Notes: a model not told the origin generated them from the sequence alone. A DNA stretch of 64,000 nucleotides from an uncultured Pelagibacteraceae bacterium (GCA_902627735.1 CACOKI010000005.1:18917-82916); one strand, 5' to 3'; shown: positions 1-11,002, counted from the stretch's first letter. Numbers and translations: made by a program.

Positions 1-1
1 T

Positions 2-1345
2 AAAGAATATAACCTAAATAATAAAGATCCAAAAATTTTGGAAGGTTTAGCAAAGATGCATTTCTTTTACAATAATATGGAGAAAGCTTCTTTTTTTTAT
101 GAGAAACTTTTGGAAATAAATCCAAACTTTAACAATGTTTGGTCAAGTTTTTTAGCCAGTTTAAATTATCACAGTAAATATGATCAAAAAAAATATTTAG
201 AATTTTGCAATAAATTTGATAAATTTTTAAAATTAGAAATAGCTGAATTTAGACCAAATATTAAAAAAAATAAAAAGATAAAAGTTGGATTTTTTTCAGC
301 CGATTTTAAGTATCACTCTGTTTCTTTATTTTTAGATGACTTAATTAAAAAATTAAATAGAGAAGAATTTGAATTGTTTGCCATAAGCAATTTAGAAAAG
401 ACCAATCATGATGAAATGACAAGTGATTTAAAAAATAATTTTGATGAATGGTATGATGTGAATAATATAAGTGATATTGAGTCTGTTAAACTCATCAGAT
501 CTCTAAACTTAGATATATTAATAGATCTCTCGGGATATACGTACAAAAATAGAGTAAGCGTGATGAAAGCCAGATGTGCACCAAAACAGGTATTATGGCT
601 TGGTTACAACAACTCTTTGGGAGTAAAAAACATAGATTATATTATTGCGGATCCAAATTTAGTAAAAAAAGAGGAATATAATCTTTATAAAGAAAAAATT
701 ATTTTCATGCCGAAAATTTGGAATGCGTTGCCAAAACCAATAAATTTACCTGAAATAAACTTAAAACAAAAGAAAGATGATTGTTTTGTATACGGATCCT
801 TCAACAATTTTCAGAAAATTTCATCCGAAACAATAAATACTTGGTCAAAAATATTAAAAGATGGTAATGCCAAATTAATATTGAAAAACTCTTCAAGTTT
901 TGATGAAAAAAATTTAAATCAATCTTTAATTAATAAATTCAAAAAAGAAAATATCGAAGAAGATAAAATTGAGATATTAAGTAGAAAAAGGACTTATTCA
1001 GAGCATCTTGAGAGTTACAATAAAATTGATCTATCTTTGGATACATTTCCATACCCAGGAGTCACAACAACCTTTGAATCTCTTTCAATGGGAACTCCTG
1101 TTTTGACAATGAAAGGTTTTAATTTTAATTCAAGATGTGGCGAGAGTATTAATAAAAATTTAAATTTAAAAAATTTAATAGCGAATAATGAGGATGAATA
1201 TATTAATAAAGCCTTGTTAATTAAAAAAGAAAATAAAATAGACCAGAAATATAAACAAAATTTAAGATCAGAAGCTCTTAAATCCTGTCTGTTTGATACA
1301 GAAACGTTTGCAAAAGACTTTGGAAGCCTGTTAAAGTCTCTTTGA
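2..1345 (+). CDS. SPINDLY/OGT-like glycosyltransferase with TPR, 5' partial
   Basis: The reading frame is open to the left edge of the window, so the real start lies outside. The visible part begins with about one TPR unit (residues up to about 50) and continues into a long domain resembling the C-terminal half of O-GlcNAc transferase/SPINDLY proteins (glycosyltransferase family 41). That assignment rests on segments such as VGFFSADFKYHSV, LDILIDLSGYTYKNR and DTFPYPGVTTTFESLSMG. Family members transfer a sugar from a nucleotide-sugar to Ser/Thr of proteins or to surface glycans; the acceptor here is unknown. The stop overlaps the mnmE start (TGATG), suggesting translational coupling to a housekeeping gene. 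Family confidence is good; substrate is not inferable. Confidence 0.8.
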   Translation, partial: KEYNLNNKDPKILEGLAKMHFFYNNMEKASFFYEKLLEINPNFNNVWSSFLASLNYHSKYDQKKYLEFCNKFDKFLKLEIAEFRPNIKKNKKIKVGFFSADFKYHSVSLFLDDLIKKLNREEFELFAISNLEKTNHDEMTSDLKNNFDEWYDVNNISDIESVKLIRSLNLDILIDLSGYTYKNRVSVMKARCAPKQVLWLGYNNSLGVKNIDYIIADPNLVKKEEYNLYKEKIIFMPKIWNALPKPINLPEINLKQKKDDCFVYGSFNNFQKISSETINTWSKILKDGNAKLILKNSSSFDEKNLNQSLINKFKKENIEEDKIEILSRKRTYSEHLESYNKIDLSLDTFPYPGVTTTFESLSMGTPVLTMKGFNFNSRCGESINKNLNLKNLIANNEDEYINKALLIKKENKIDQKYKQNLRSEALKSCLFDTETFAKDFGSLLKSL

Positions 1346-2676
1346 TGACAATTTACGCTCTTTCGTCAGGTCCAGGTGTATCCGGGGTAGCCATAGTAAG
1401 AATTTCTGGTCCAGAAGCTTCTGAGATTATAAAATCCTTAACAGGAAAAAAAATTCCAAGTCCAAGATTAGCAACCCTTCGAAAAATAAACAATATCAAC
1501 ACTTCTGAGTTAATTGATGAAGGGATGATATTATGGTTTCCTGGTCCAGAGAGCTACACAGGTGAAGATATGGCTGAAATTCACATACACGGTGGTAAAG
1601 CGGTCATCCAGGCTCTATTAAATACAATTTCTAAAGTCAAAAACTGTAGATTGGCTGAACCTGGTGAGTTTACTAAGTTAGCTTTTCAAAATGGAAAAAT
1701 TAATTTACTCAAAGCTGAAAGTATAGCTGATTTAATTTCAGCTGAAACTGAAATTCAAAGATTACAGGCAATCAAAATTATGAAAGGTAAATCTTCAGAG
1801 AAATTTAATGAATTAAGAGATAAATTATTAAAGATTTTATCTTTTGTTGAAGCTAAAATTGATTTTCCCGAAGAGGATCTACCAGATGAAAATATTAGAA
1901 AGATAAAAAAAGACTCAAATGATGTTTTGGTTGAAATAAATAAAATACTAAACGATCAAAAAGTTGGGGAGATTATACGTGAAGGTTTTAAAATTGCAAT
2001 TGTAGGGCCAACTAATGCAGGCAAATCTAGCTTATTAAATAATTTATCAAAAAGAGAAGCTGCTATAGTTTCTGAAACAGCAGGGACAACGAGAGATGTA
2101 ATTGAAACTCATTTAAATATTGATGGTTACCCTGTTATTATCTCTGATACGGCAGGTATAAGAAATTCAAAAGACGAAATAGAGAAGAAAGGAATTAAAT
2201 TATCTCTTATTAAAGCTGAAAATGCAGATCTTAAACTAGTAGTGATTGATGCTAAAAGTGTTAATTTAAGCGGTTTTTTAAGTGATTTGTTAAAAAAGAA
2301 TGCAATATTAGTTGTAAACAAATCTGATTTGTTAGATGGAGAATTAAACTCAGAAATAACCAAACATGATCATGTTTTAACTTCATTGAAAAATAATCAC
2401 AACATAGACAAACTAATTATGAAAATAAAAGATAAGTTAAAAAATGAATTTATATCAAATGGAGATATTTTAATTACTAGAGAACGACATAGACAACATT
2501 TGATTCAATGCGTTGAATACTTAAATAACTTTTCTGAAAAAAATGATAAAAAAGATTTCGATAAAGCTGCTGAAGATCTTCGTTTAGCGACTCGACATTT
2601 GGGTATGATTGTTGGAAAAGTTGATGTGGAGGAGATACTAGGTAGTATTTTCAACGATTTTTGCATTGGAAAATAA
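1345..2676 (+). CDS. mnmE: tRNA uridine-5-carboxymethylaminomethyl(34) synthesis GTPase MnmE
   Basis: MnmE acts with MnmG to install the (carboxymethyl)aminomethyl group at wobble U34 of certain tRNAs. The protein is 443 aa, close to the usual 450. It has the N-terminal formyl-THF-binding domain, a helical domain, and an inserted GTPase with P-loop GPTNAGKSS (about residue 221), DTAG (about 268) and NKSD. It ends in the diagnostic FCIGK, whose Cys is required for modification. I chose the ATG at 1345, which overlaps the upstream TGA; an in-frame TTG lies one codon earlier. Its partner mnmG follows after 115 bp. Confidence 0.97.
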   Translation: MTIYALSSGPGVSGVAIVRISGPEASEIIKSLTGKKIPSPRLATLRKINNINTSELIDEGMILWFPGPESYTGEDMAEIHIHGGKAVIQALLNTISKVKNCRLAEPGEFTKLAFQNGKINLLKAESIADLISAETEIQRLQAIKIMKGKSSEKFNELRDKLLKILSFVEAKIDFPEEDLPDENIRKIKKDSNDVLVEINKILNDQKVGEIIREGFKIAIVGPTNAGKSSLLNNLSKREAAIVSETAGTTRDVIETHLNIDGYPVIISDTAGIRNSKDEIEKKGIKLSLIKAENADLKLVVIDAKSVNLSGFLSDLLKKNAILVVNKSDLLDGELNSEITKHDHVLTSLKNNHNIDKLIMKIKDKLKNEFISNGDILITRERHRQHLIQCVEYLNNFSEKNDKKDFDKAAEDLRLATRHLGMIVGKVDVEEILGSIFNDFCIGK

Positions 2677-2791
2677 CATCTATTTTGCTTAATTTTTAGC
2701 ATATACATTCAATTTTTGTTGATAAATAAAGCCTATTTAGGGTAAAGAACTCTAATCTTGTAAATATTTTAATCGAATATAAATTTACGTC
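2677..2791. other. mnmE-mnmG intergenic gap
   Basis: This 115-bp AT-rich gap is one of the few in the first 11 kb. I see no tRNA, no clear hairpin with a T tract and no open small gene. It probably carries a promoter for the mnmG-rsmG-parAB run, because every later junction in that run overlaps, but I could not single out a convincing -35/-10 pair. Confidence 0.4.
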
Positions 2792-4663
2792 ATGAAAAAA
2801 GAATTATTTTTTGATGTAGTTGTTATTGGAGGTGGACATGCAGGTTGTGAAGCTGCTGCAGCGTCCGCAAGACTAGGAGTTAACACTGCCCTATTTACTC
2901 ACAATAAGAACACTATAGGAGAAATGTCATGTAATCCTGCAATTGGTGGTTTAGGAAAAGGTCATCTCGTTAGAGAAATAGATGCTTTGGACGGGGTGAT
3001 GGGTGAGGTAGCTGACAAGTCGGGAATACAGTTTAGACTATTAAATAGAAGCAGAGGTCCTGCTGTAAGAGGCCCTAGAACTCAATCTGACAGATCATTA
3101 TATCGCAAATTTATGCAAGAAAAACTTGTAAACTATTGTAATTTAAGCGTTTTTTCTGATCCTGTAATAAAGTTTATTTTCAAAAAAAATGAGATAAGTG
3201 GATTTGTAACATCAAAAGACAATAAAGTAAGTTGTAACAAATTAATTTTAACAACCGGCACATTTTTGAATGGATTAATACATATTGGTGATGAGAGAAC
3301 ACCAGCAGGCCGTTTTAATGAAAAACCAAGTACTGGTTTGAGCGAACAATTAAAGAAATATAATTTTAAAATAGGTAGATTAAAAACTGGGACCCCCCCA
3401 AGGTTAGATTCTAGAACCATTAATTTTAAAAATTTGGAGAAACAGTTTGCAGATGACGATCCATATTTTTTCTCTTTCTTAACAAAAAAAAATTTAAATA
3501 AACAAGTATCTTGTGCAATGACCTATACTAATGAAAAGGTTCATAAGATCATTGAAAAGAATATATCTAAAAGCGCAATGTATTCAGGTAGCATTCAAGG
3601 TGTTGGTCCAAGATATTGTCCTTCAATAGAAGATAAAATAGTAAAATTTGCTGAGAAAAGCAGACATCAAATTTTTTTAGAGCCAGAAGGTCTTCATGAT
3701 CATACTATTTACCCTAATGGCATATCAACTTCTCTACCTGAGGTAGTACAAAAAGAAATAATCAACAATATCAATGGTTTAGAGAATGTAAAAATTATAA
3801 GACCAGGGTATGCTATAGAATACGACTATATTGATCCAAGAGAGCTTTTTTTAACATTAGAAACAAAAAAAATTAAAAATTTATATTTAGCAGGCCAAAT
3901 TAATGGAACCACAGGTTATGAGGAGGCAGCAGCTCAAGGACTAATAGCTGGAATAAATGCTGCCCTATCAATTAAATCTATGGAACCTTTTATTTTAGAT
4001 AGGTCAGATGCTTATATAGGTGTAATGATAGATGATTTGGTTACCAAAGGAGTCGCTGAACCCTATAGGATGTTTACTTCTAGGGCTGAGTATAGACTAA
4101 GTCTTAGGTCTGATAATGCAGACTTGAGACTTACACATAAAGGAATTAAGATTGGGTTAATTTCTAGTTTAAGAAAAGACATTTTCGATGATAAATTTGC
4201 AAAATTAAGTAAAATATCTCTTCAAATGTCAAATTTAAACATATCTCCAACAAAAGCAGAAAAATTTGGCATAAAAATTGCAAAAGATGGTGTTTTTAGA
4301 ACCGCTGAGGAAATATTAACGCAAAAAGATGTTAGTATGAAAAAAATTAGAGACATTTGGCCAGAAATTTCCAATCATGGAGTAGAGATTGATGAGCAAT
4401 TAGAAATTAATTCTCATTACAGAGGATATCTAAAAAAGCAAAAAGCCGATATTTTGGCTTTTAAAAGAGATGAGAATTTAACTATACCAGATAACATCGA
4501 TTATGACCAATTTTCAGGCCTATCTAACGAGGTAAAGGCTAAATTTAAGGAAATAAGGCCCAAAACTATGGGTCAGGCACTAAGAATTGATGGAATTACT
4601 CCTGCTGCTGTATATATTTTGTTGTCACATGTCAAAAGAAAGTCTATTAAGCATATAGCTTAA
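2792..4663 (+). CDS. mnmG: tRNA uridine-5-carboxymethylaminomethyl(34) synthesis enzyme MnmG
   Basis: MnmG is the FAD-dependent partner of MnmE in wobble-uridine modification. The 623-aa protein is full length. It shows the dinucleotide-binding motif GGGHAGC (residues 13-19), the family signature around [21 protein letters not shown], a second FAD-binding region containing [19 protein letters not shown], and the C-terminal helical domain with MTFSRAE-like and MGQALRI segments. The TAA stop shares its last base with the ATG of rsmG (TAATG), so the two are probably translated in a coupled way. The mnmG-rsmG-parA-parB order is classic for bacterial chromosome regions containing parS. Confidence 0.98.
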   Translation: MKKELFFDVVVIGGGHAGCEAAAASARLGVNTALFTHNKNTIGEMSCNPAIGGLGKGHLVREIDALDGVMGEVADKSGIQFRLLNRSRGPAVRGPRTQSDRSLYRKFMQEKLVNYCNLSVFSDPVIKFIFKKNEISGFVTSKDNKVSCNKLILTTGTFLNGLIHIGDERTPAGRFNEKPSTGLSEQLKKYNFKIGRLKTGTPPRLDSRTINFKNLEKQFADDDPYFFSFLTKKNLNKQVSCAMTYTNEKVHKIIEKNISKSAMYSGSIQGVGPRYCPSIEDKIVKFAEKSRHQIFLEPEGLHDHTIYPNGISTSLPEVVQKEIINNINGLENVKIIRPGYAIEYDYIDPRELFLTLETKKIKNLYLAGQINGTTGYEEAAAQGLIAGINAALSIKSMEPFILDRSDAYIGVMIDDLVTKGVAEPYRMFTSRAEYRLSLRSDNADLRLTHKGIKIGLISSLRKDIFDDKFAKLSKISLQMSNLNISPTKAEKFGIKIAKDGVFRTAEEILTQKDVSMKKIRDIWPEISNHGVEIDEQLEINSHYRGYLKKQKADILAFKRDENLTIPDNIDYDQFSGLSNEVKAKFKEIRPKTMGQALRIDGITPAAVYILLSHVKRKSIKHIA

Positions 4664-5310
4664 TGGATAATGCAATTTTAAATTCTTACTCAAAAATTTC
4701 CAATTTAAATGTTTCACGTGAAACTTGTAATGAGTTTGAAAGTCTAATTTCAATGATACAAGAAAAAAATAAGAAAATTAATATAATTAGTAAGAAAATG
4801 TCTGAAAAAGAGGCTATTAGAGAACGACATATAATAGATTCAGCGCAAATAATTGATTTTGTTGATTTAAATTGCAATACAACCTCAGATTTAGGAACAG
4901 GTGGTGGAATGCCAGGCTTAATTATTGCCATCGTAATGAAACATATGAAAAATAGTATGAAAATTAATCTTTATGAAAAAAGCTACCATAAATGTGTTTT
5001 CTTAAAAGAAGTTTCAAAAAAATTAAATTTGAACACTGAGGTTATTCACAAAGATATTTTTGAAATTAAAAATGTTGAGACTGGAACAATAATGTCGAGA
5101 GCTTTTAAACCGTTGCCAGTAATTCTTAATTTAGTAAATGAAAATTTTAAAAAATATAAAAACATAATTTTATTTATGGGAAATTCAGGTAGAAAAATAT
5201 TGAGTGAAACTCTCAAAGAGTGGGATTTGGATTATGAGGAAAAAAAAAGTTTAACTGATAATAATTCATTTATATTAAATATAAAAAAAATTAAAAATAA
5301 AATCTCATGA
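4663..5310 (+). CDS. rsmG: 16S rRNA (guanine(527)-N7)-methyltransferase RsmG
   Basis: RsmG methylates N7 of G527 in 16S rRNA using S-adenosylmethionine. The 215-aa protein carries the SAM-binding loop DLGTGGGMPGL at about residue 76 and a later SRAFKPL segment matching the family. Residues 16-21 read NVSRET, which is the translation of an embedded parS site (separate entry). It starts at the ATG overlapping the mnmG stop and ends overlapping the parA start by 4 nt (ATGA). Confidence 0.96.
   Translation: MDNAILNSYSKISNLNVSRETCNEFESLISMIQEKNKKINIISKKMSEKEAIRERHIIDSAQIIDFVDLNCNTTSDLGTGGGMPGLIIAIVMKHMKNSMKINLYEKSYHKCVFLKEVSKKLNLNTEVIHKDIFEIKNVETGTIMSRAFKPLPVILNLVNENFKKYKNIILFMGNSGRKILSETLKEWDLDYEEKKSLTDNNSFILNIKKIKNKIS
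4710..4725. promoter_or_regulatory. parS: parS centromere-like site inside rsmG
   Basis: Positions 4711-4724 read GTTTCACGTGAAAC, a perfect 14-bp palindrome matching the core of the bacterial parS consensus TGTTTCACGTGAAACA; 4710 is also the consensus T and 4725 is T instead of A. ParB binds such sites and spreads, with ParA driving origin segregation. The location in the 5' part of rsmG, about 600 bp from parA, is typical. I saw no second copy with the GTTTCACGTGAAAC core in the window. Confidence 0.93.
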
Positions 5311-6101
5311 AAATTATTTCTATTATAAATCAAAAGGGTGGGGTCGGTAAAACGACAACAGTTATAAATTTAGCTTCAGCGTTATCACAACAAGGTAAAA
5401 AAATATTAGTTATTGATCTTGACCCACAAGGAAATGCCACTACTGGATTAGGATTATCTAATATGGAACAATCAAATCAAACAATTTACGGAATTCTTAA
5501 TGGGATGATGTCAATTTCCGATGTAATAAAAAAAACAAAATTTGAAAATTTAGACTTGATAACATCAAATGTAGATTTATCTGGTTTAGAGGTTGAAACT
5601 GCAGGAGATAGTGATAGGGCTTTCATTTTAAAGACTAAATTAGCCGCATATTTGAATGATTCTAGAGCATTATATGATTATATCCTTATTGATTGTCCTC
5701 CCTCTTTGAGTTTATTGACAGTAATGGCTCTTGTGTCATCTAATTCTCTATTGGTGCCACTACAGACCGAGTTTTTTGCTTTAGAAGGGTTAACTCAATT
5801 AATGAAAACTATTGAAAGGATTAAAATTAATTTAAATCCTAATCTTGAGATACAAGGAATTTTATTAACAATGTATGATAAAAGAAATAAGTTATCTTCA
5901 CAGGTTGAGCAAGAAGCAAGAGATTATTTTAAAGATAAAGTTTATCAAACAGTAATTCCGAGAAATGTCAGATTATCCGAAGCACCATCTCATGGTGTTC
6001 CAGTGCTTGTTTATGATAAAAACTGTCCAGGCAGTAAATCTTATTATAGTTTTACTAATGAATTTATTAATCAAGAAGACAAAATTGGGAGTGCCGCATA
6101 G
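5307..6101 (+). CDS. parA: Chromosome partitioning ATPase ParA
   Basis: ParA is a deviant-Walker ATPase that, with ParB on parS, segregates the replication origin. The 264-aa protein has NQKGGVGKTT (residues 8-17) with the signature lysine, DLDPQGNAT in the A' region and the IDCPPSLS switch II segment. It starts by a 4-nt ATGA overlap with rsmG and ends sharing one base with the GTG start of parB, so the pair is tightly coupled. Length and motifs match chromosomal rather than plasmid ParA. Confidence 0.97.
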   Translation: MKIISIINQKGGVGKTTTVINLASALSQQGKKILVIDLDPQGNATTGLGLSNMEQSNQTIYGILNGMMSISDVIKKTKFENLDLITSNVDLSGLEVETAGDSDRAFILKTKLAAYLNDSRALYDYILIDCPPSLSLLTVMALVSSNSLLVPLQTEFFALEGLTQLMKTIERIKINLNPNLEIQGILLTMYDKRNKLSSQVEQEARDYFKDKVYQTVIPRNVRLSEAPSHGVPVLVYDKNCPGSKSYYSFTNEFINQEDKIGSAA

Positions 6102-6946
6102 TGAATTCAAAAATTAGAAAAGGTTTAGGACGAGGATTATCCTCTTTAATTGGTGAAACTAAAATAGAAACAGCTACAAATAAAGCTCTAATTGGTGAGT
6201 TAAGCCCAAACAAATTTCAGCCAAGAAAAAATTTTGATGAAGAAAGCCTTAATGAGTTAACTAATTCTATCAAAGAAAGAGGCGTTATTCAGCCCATTAT
6301 TGTAAGAAAATCTTCAGACAATAAAACAAAATTTGAAATTGTGGCTGGAGAGAGAAGATGGTTAGCGGCACAAAGAGCTAAACTTCATGAAGTTCCTATT
6401 GTTATTACCGATATTGATGATTTGAAATCCTTAGAATTTGCTATCGTTGAAAACGTTCAAAGAAATGATCTCAATCCTTTAGAGGAGGCTCAAGGTTATA
6501 AAAGGTTAGTAGATGAATTTTCATACGATCAAGAAAAAGTTTCTAAATTTATAGGAAAAAGCAGAAGTTATATAACTAACTCACTCCGTTTGCTTACTTT
6601 ACCTGAAGAAATTTTTAAAATGATTGAAAAAAAACAGTTAACCCCAGGACATGCTAAAATTTTAGTTGGATTAGAAAATGCAATTTTTATTGCAAATAAA
6701 ATAATTGAAAAAAAACTATCTGTTAGACAAGCTGAAAAATTTGTAAAAATATTTAAACCAAAAAAACATAATCTTCCTAAATCAAAAGATTTAAATATTA
6801 AAGACTTAGAAATGTCTATATCATCTAAGATTGGATTAAATATTGATATTCAAAATAAGAAAAATAATAAAGGTAAAATATCTATAGAATACAAGGATTT
6901 AGATCAATTAAATAAAATTATAGAAATCTTAAAAAATAATTATTAA
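6101..6946 (+). CDS. parB: Chromosome partitioning protein ParB
   Basis: ParB is a CTP-dependent DNA clamp that loads at parS. The 281-aa protein begins with the usual KGLGRGLSSL segment, which contributes to ParA stimulation. It continues with the ParB/Srx CTPase domain, including AGERRWLAAQRA and ENVQRNDLNPLEEA, then the HTH region around SRSYITNSLRLL and a C-terminal dimerisation segment. The start is GTG, overlapping the parA stop by one base. Its TAA abuts the stop of convergent holA with no bases between them. Confidence 0.97.
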   Translation: MNSKIRKGLGRGLSSLIGETKIETATNKALIGELSPNKFQPRKNFDEESLNELTNSIKERGVIQPIIVRKSSDNKTKFEIVAGERRWLAAQRAKLHEVPIVITDIDDLKSLEFAIVENVQRNDLNPLEEAQGYKRLVDEFSYDQEKVSKFIGKSRSYITNSLRLLTLPEEIFKMIEKKQLTPGHAKILVGLENAIFIANKIIEKKLSVRQAEKFVKIFKPKKHNLPKSKDLNIKDLEMSISSKIGLNIDIQNKKNNKGKISIEYKDLDQLNKIIEILKNNY

Positions 6947-7933
6947 TTATACTTTTACAGTATAAAAAATAAAGTTAGTTAAAATTTTTATTGAATTTTC
7001 AAAATTTTTTTTTATCAATAATTCATTATCATTTATAATTTCTAGTAAAGTCTCTATTTTTTTATCTGGCCATCTTGAAATTTGTTCTTTTATAATTTCT
7101 TTATCTTTCCAAAAAATTGTTGGCTTAAAAGTAGATATAGCTACGTCAATATTTTTACTATTTTTAATATGATCCTTTATTTTAATCAATCTCTTAACTT
7201 TATTTAAAAAAGTTCTAATTATTAAAATTGTATCTTCATTAGTAAAATTATTTTCATTTAATATTAGGTTAATTTTATTCTCTTTTTTTGCTAAACAAAA
7301 ATCCACAAGTTCTGAAATATTATTTTTTTCATATGTGTTAATTAATTTCAAAATATCATCTGAGTTTATTTTATCTCTAGAAACGGTTAAATTTTCAATT
7401 TTTGATAACTCTTTTTTGATATTATACCTATCTGCGTTACCTCTCTGAATTATTGTATTTACAATTTCTTGAGATACTGAAATTTTATATTTTTTAAAAA
7501 AATCATTTATAAAAAATGTTAGTGTTTTTTGATCATCAGGATAAAATGCAGCACAAACGGTTTTCTTATTTTTTTCAAATAAATTTCTAATTTTTGATTT
7601 TTTTTCTAAATTTTCAGATACAAAAACTATAGTTAAATCTTTAATTTCTCGTTTCAATATTTCTTTTGCTGTATCGTATAATTTATCAGTAGTTCTGTAT
7701 ATAATTAATAATTTTTCATTATCAAAAAAAGAATGAGATAAAATTCTATCAAAAAAATCTTTTTCGTTTTTTAAAATTTCGCTTTCTTCGTAATTAAATA
7801 CTTTGTTTAAATAATAAGGTTTGATTTTTTCGTCAATTATCTGATTAATTTGTGCAAGGTTATTTCCATAAAATAGAAAATTTTTAATTTTTTTATAATC
7901 AAATTTTTTTAACTCATAAGATTTGATAATCAT
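6947..7933 (-). CDS. holA: DNA polymerase III delta subunit HolA
   Basis: HolA is the clamp-loader subunit that opens the beta sliding clamp. The 328-aa protein is divergent, as delta usually is. The assignment rests on length, the early FLFYGNNLAQINQII segment, the central NTIIQRGNADRYNIKKELSKIENL segment (given here only as a landmark near residue 165) and the conserved neighbours lptE-leuS on one side and parB on the other. Translation is coupled to lptE by a 4-nt ATGA overlap. The amino-acid composition is very rich in Lys, Asn and Ile, reflecting low GC. Confidence 0.87.
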   Translation of the reverse strand: MIIKSYELKKFDYKKIKNFLFYGNNLAQINQIIDEKIKPYYLNKVFNYEESEILKNEKDFFDRILSHSFFDNEKLLIIYRTTDKLYDTAKEILKREIKDLTIVFVSENLEKKSKIRNLFEKNKKTVCAAFYPDDQKTLTFFINDFFKKYKISVSQEIVNTIIQRGNADRYNIKKELSKIENLTVSRDKINSDDILKLINTYEKNNISELVDFCLAKKENKINLILNENNFTNEDTILIIRTFLNKVKRLIKIKDHIKNSKNIDVAISTFKPTIFWKDKEIIKEQISRWPDKKIETLLEIINDNELLIKKNFENSIKILTNFIFYTVKV

Positions 7934-8394
7934 TTAATTGTCCCTAAAAAACTATTTATTTCTACTATAATTTCATCTACTAAATTATTTATTAAAACAT
8001 TTTCATATTGTTTTAATTCAAATTTACTATCTAAATTATTATAATTTATATTTTTCTCAAATGTATTTGACTCAATATTTTGATTATTTTCTGTGATATC
8101 TAATTTAACTTTTATTTTCATAGAGTAACTTGCATCCTCTCCGGCACTATTTTTGGATGTAACTTTTTTAGTAAAAACACTATTCAATTCAACATTAAAT
8201 AGCTTTAATGGATTTTCTTTATCTTTAAATTTAGAAAAATATTTTTCTAGTCTATTATTTATTTTATCATTACCTATTGCATTTATTTCTACTATTTCAA
8301 AATTAGTATTATCAATATTATTAAGTACCTTGTAACCACATGATGTAAGAACGATTAGATTAATTAAATAAAATAAAATTAATATATTTTTCAT
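7930..8394 (-). CDS. lptE: LPS assembly lipoprotein LptE-like
   Basis: LptE plugs the LptD barrel and helps insert lipopolysaccharide into the outer membrane. The 154-aa protein has a hydrophobic signal ending in LTSC, with the lipidated Cys at residue 19, followed by GYKVL, a typical start for mature LptE. The rest fits the alpha/beta fold but is too divergent for motif-level proof. The assignment depends strongly on position between leuS and holA, a conserved place for lptE in many proteobacteria. It overlaps both neighbours by 4 nt. Confidence 0.8.
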   Translation of the reverse strand: MKNILILFYLINLIVLTSCGYKVLNNIDNTNFEIVEINAIGNDKINNRLEKYFSKFKDKENPLKLFNVELNSVFTKKVTSKNSAGEDASYSMKIKVKLDITENNQNIESNTFEKNINYNNLDSKFELKQYENVLINNLVDEIIVEINSFLGTIK

Positions 8395-10946
8395 TTTACT
8401 ATCAAATTTATAATTTTGTTTGGTACAAATATTTTCTTTATTATTTTTTTTCCTTTTATAAAATTTTGTATTCTATTATTAGTATCTATTACTTCTAAAA
8501 CCTCTTTCTCACTTATATTTTGTTTGATATTCAAAATTTCTCTTTTTTTACCATTTATTTGAACTACCAAATTTATATTTTCATCCATCAAAAGTTTATC
8601 ATTGATTTTAGGCCACGTGTCATAATTCTTAACTTTTGTAAGAGCATTTAATTGTTCTATACATTCTGATGTAAAATGAGGAATAAAAGGACTTAATAAA
8701 ATTAGAATTTTTGTATAATTTTCAATTAATATAGTTTTGCTGTAGGGTTTTTTAAGTTCTTTAGAAAAATAATTATACATTTCATAAAAATTTGCGATTA
8801 TTACATTGTATCTAAAACTTTCGATATTTTGAGTAATTTTATTAATTAAGTTATTTGTAAATTTTGAAATATTATCATCCACATCTTTATTTTTATTTTT
8901 ATCAGAATTAATTTTGTTTAAAAACGTATTATGTAAAGTCCAAAGTTTTTGTAAAAATTTATAGGAACCCTCCATACCAGTATCTGACCATTGAACGTCT
9001 TTTTCTGGAGGGCTATCAGACATAATAAAAAGTCTCACAGAATCAGCTCCGTAATTTTTAATTATTTTTTCTGGATCAATTGTATTTTTTTTTGATTTAG
9101 ACATTGATTCTGAGGGGCCAACGTTAACTGTCTCATTATTTTCCTTTTTGAAAAAGTTTTTACCATCAGATGTAACCTCATCTGGGCTAAGCCAATTATT
9201 ATTAGTATCTTTGTATGTTTCATGACAAACCATTCCCTGCGTAAAAAGGCCATCGAAAGGCTCAGTTATATTGAACTTATCATTTTGATAATTTAGAGCT
9301 TGCATAAAAAATCTTGAATATAGAAGATGAAGAATAGCATGTTCAACCCCACCAATATATTGATCTACTGGCATCCAGTAGTTAATATCTTCAACATCAA
9401 ACCCATAGTCATTATTATTTGGTGAACAAAATCTCAAAAAATACCATGAAGAGTCCACAAAAGTATCCAATGTATCTGTTTCTAATTTACATAATTCACC
9501 ATTTATATTTATTTCTGACCATTTTTTTTGGTGATCTAAAGGATTACCCTTCGTATTTAAATTTATTTTCTCAGGCAGCGAAATAGGCAACATTTTTTCA
9601 GGAACTTTTATAGGTTCGTTATTTTTATTATATGCGATAGGTATGGGACAACCCCAATATCTTTGTCTCGAAATTCCCCAATCTTTCAATCTAAAATTAA
9701 CTTTTTTTTCACCTAATTTTTTTTCTTCAATTATTTTTATTGCTTCATTTATTGATTCCTCTGGAACTTTAAGATTATCCAAAAATTTTGAATTATAAAT
9801 TATACCTGGACCAGTATAGGCAGTATCTTTGATGGTAAATTCACCTTTATGGTCTAAAGGCTTTACAACAGGAATTATTTTTAATTTATATTTTAATGCA
9901 AAATCAAGATCTCTTTGATCATGACCAGGGCATCCAAAAATAGCACCAAATCCATAATCCATTAATACAAAGTTTGCAAAAAAAACTGGAACTTTAATTT
10001 TTTCGTCAAATGGATTTTTTGCAAAAAATTTGGTATCAAAACCTAACTTTTCTGCTTGAGCTAAAGCTTCCTCTGTTGTACCTGTTTTGGCACAATCGTT
10101 TTTAAATTTATTAAATTTAGGGTCTGATTTAAAAAGTTTCGATAATGGATGATCAATTGACAAAGCAAGAAATGAGCAACCAAATAGGGTGTCTGGTCTA
10201 GTAGTAAAAATTTTTACTTTTTTGAATTCATCACAGTTTTCTATTTCAAAATTTACTTCACATCCAAAAGATTTTCCAATCCAGTTTTTTTGCATTGTTT
10301 TAACTTTGTTGGGCCACTTTTCTAATCTATCCAATCCACTTAATAATTTTTCTGAAAACTTTGTAATATTGAAAAACCATTGATTTAATTTTTTTCTCTC
10401 TACAATTGCCCCAGATCTCCAACCTTTACCATCAATAACTTGTTCATTTGCTAAAACTGTTTGATCAATTGGATCCCAGTTAACATAATTTTCTTTTCGG
10501 TAAACTAACCCTTTATCGTATAACTCTAAAAAAAATTTTTGTTGGTGTTTATAATAATCTTTTGAACAGGTTGATATTTCCCGTCCCCAATCTATAGCTA
10601 ATCCTAATTTTTTAAGTTGATTTTTCATCACTGAGATATTTTCTTCAGTCCATTTTTTTGGATCTAAATTATTTGCTCTCGCGGCATTTTCTGCTGGCAT
10701 GCCAAATGAGTCCCATCCCATTGGATGAAGTACATTAAAACCCTGCAATTTTTTATATCTAGCTAGAACATCTCCAATTGCGTAATTTCTAACATGACCC
10801 ATGTGTATTTTGCCTGATGGATATGGAAACATTTCTAGGCAGTAAAATTTTTTTTTATTCTTATCTAAATTTGTTCTAAAAAAATTATTTTTTTCCCAAT
10901 AATCTTGCCATTTTTTTTCAACAATATTAAAATTATATCTATTCAT
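8391..10946 (-). CDS. leuS: Leucyl-tRNA synthetase
   Basis: LeuS is a class I synthetase that charges tRNA-Leu. The 851-aa protein is full length. It has the HIGH-type motif in [14 protein letters not shown] (about residues 42-55), a CP1 editing domain with the TTRPDT threonine-rich motif, the KMSKS motif as MSKSKKN (about residue 615) and the C-terminal anticodon-binding region. It leads the leuS-lptE-holA operon, with 4-nt overlaps downstream. The 56-bp gap from the DUF3576 gene holds no T-box or other recognisable leader. Confidence 0.98.
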   Translation of the reverse strand: MNRYNFNIVEKKWQDYWEKNNFFRTNLDKNKKKFYCLEMFPYPSGKIHMGHVRNYAIGDVLARYKKLQGFNVLHPMGWDSFGMPAENAARANNLDPKKWTEENISVMKNQLKKLGLAIDWGREISTCSKDYYKHQQKFFLELYDKGLVYRKENYVNWDPIDQTVLANEQVIDGKGWRSGAIVERKKLNQWFFNITKFSEKLLSGLDRLEKWPNKVKTMQKNWIGKSFGCEVNFEIENCDEFKKVKIFTTRPDTLFGCSFLALSIDHPLSKLFKSDPKFNKFKNDCAKTGTTEEALAQAEKLGFDTKFFAKNPFDEKIKVPVFFANFVLMDYGFGAIFGCPGHDQRDLDFALKYKLKIIPVVKPLDHKGEFTIKDTAYTGPGIIYNSKFLDNLKVPEESINEAIKIIEEKKLGEKKVNFRLKDWGISRQRYWGCPIPIAYNKNNEPIKVPEKMLPISLPEKINLNTKGNPLDHQKKWSEININGELCKLETDTLDTFVDSSWYFLRFCSPNNNDYGFDVEDINYWMPVDQYIGGVEHAILHLLYSRFFMQALNYQNDKFNITEPFDGLFTQGMVCHETYKDTNNNWLSPDEVTSDGKNFFKKENNETVNVGPSESMSKSKKNTIDPEKIIKNYGADSVRLFIMSDSPPEKDVQWSDTGMEGSYKFLQKLWTLHNTFLNKINSDKNKNKDVDDNISKFTNNLINKITQNIESFRYNVIIANFYEMYNYFSKELKKPYSKTILIENYTKILILLSPFIPHFTSECIEQLNALTKVKNYDTWPKINDKLLMDENINLVVQINGKKREILNIKQNISEKEVLEVIDTNNRIQNFIKGKKIIKKIFVPNKIINLIVK

Positions 10947-11002
10947 TTAAATTAAAGTTCTTTAAAAAAATATATTATTATAATTAGTAGTAATTAGAAT
11001 TA

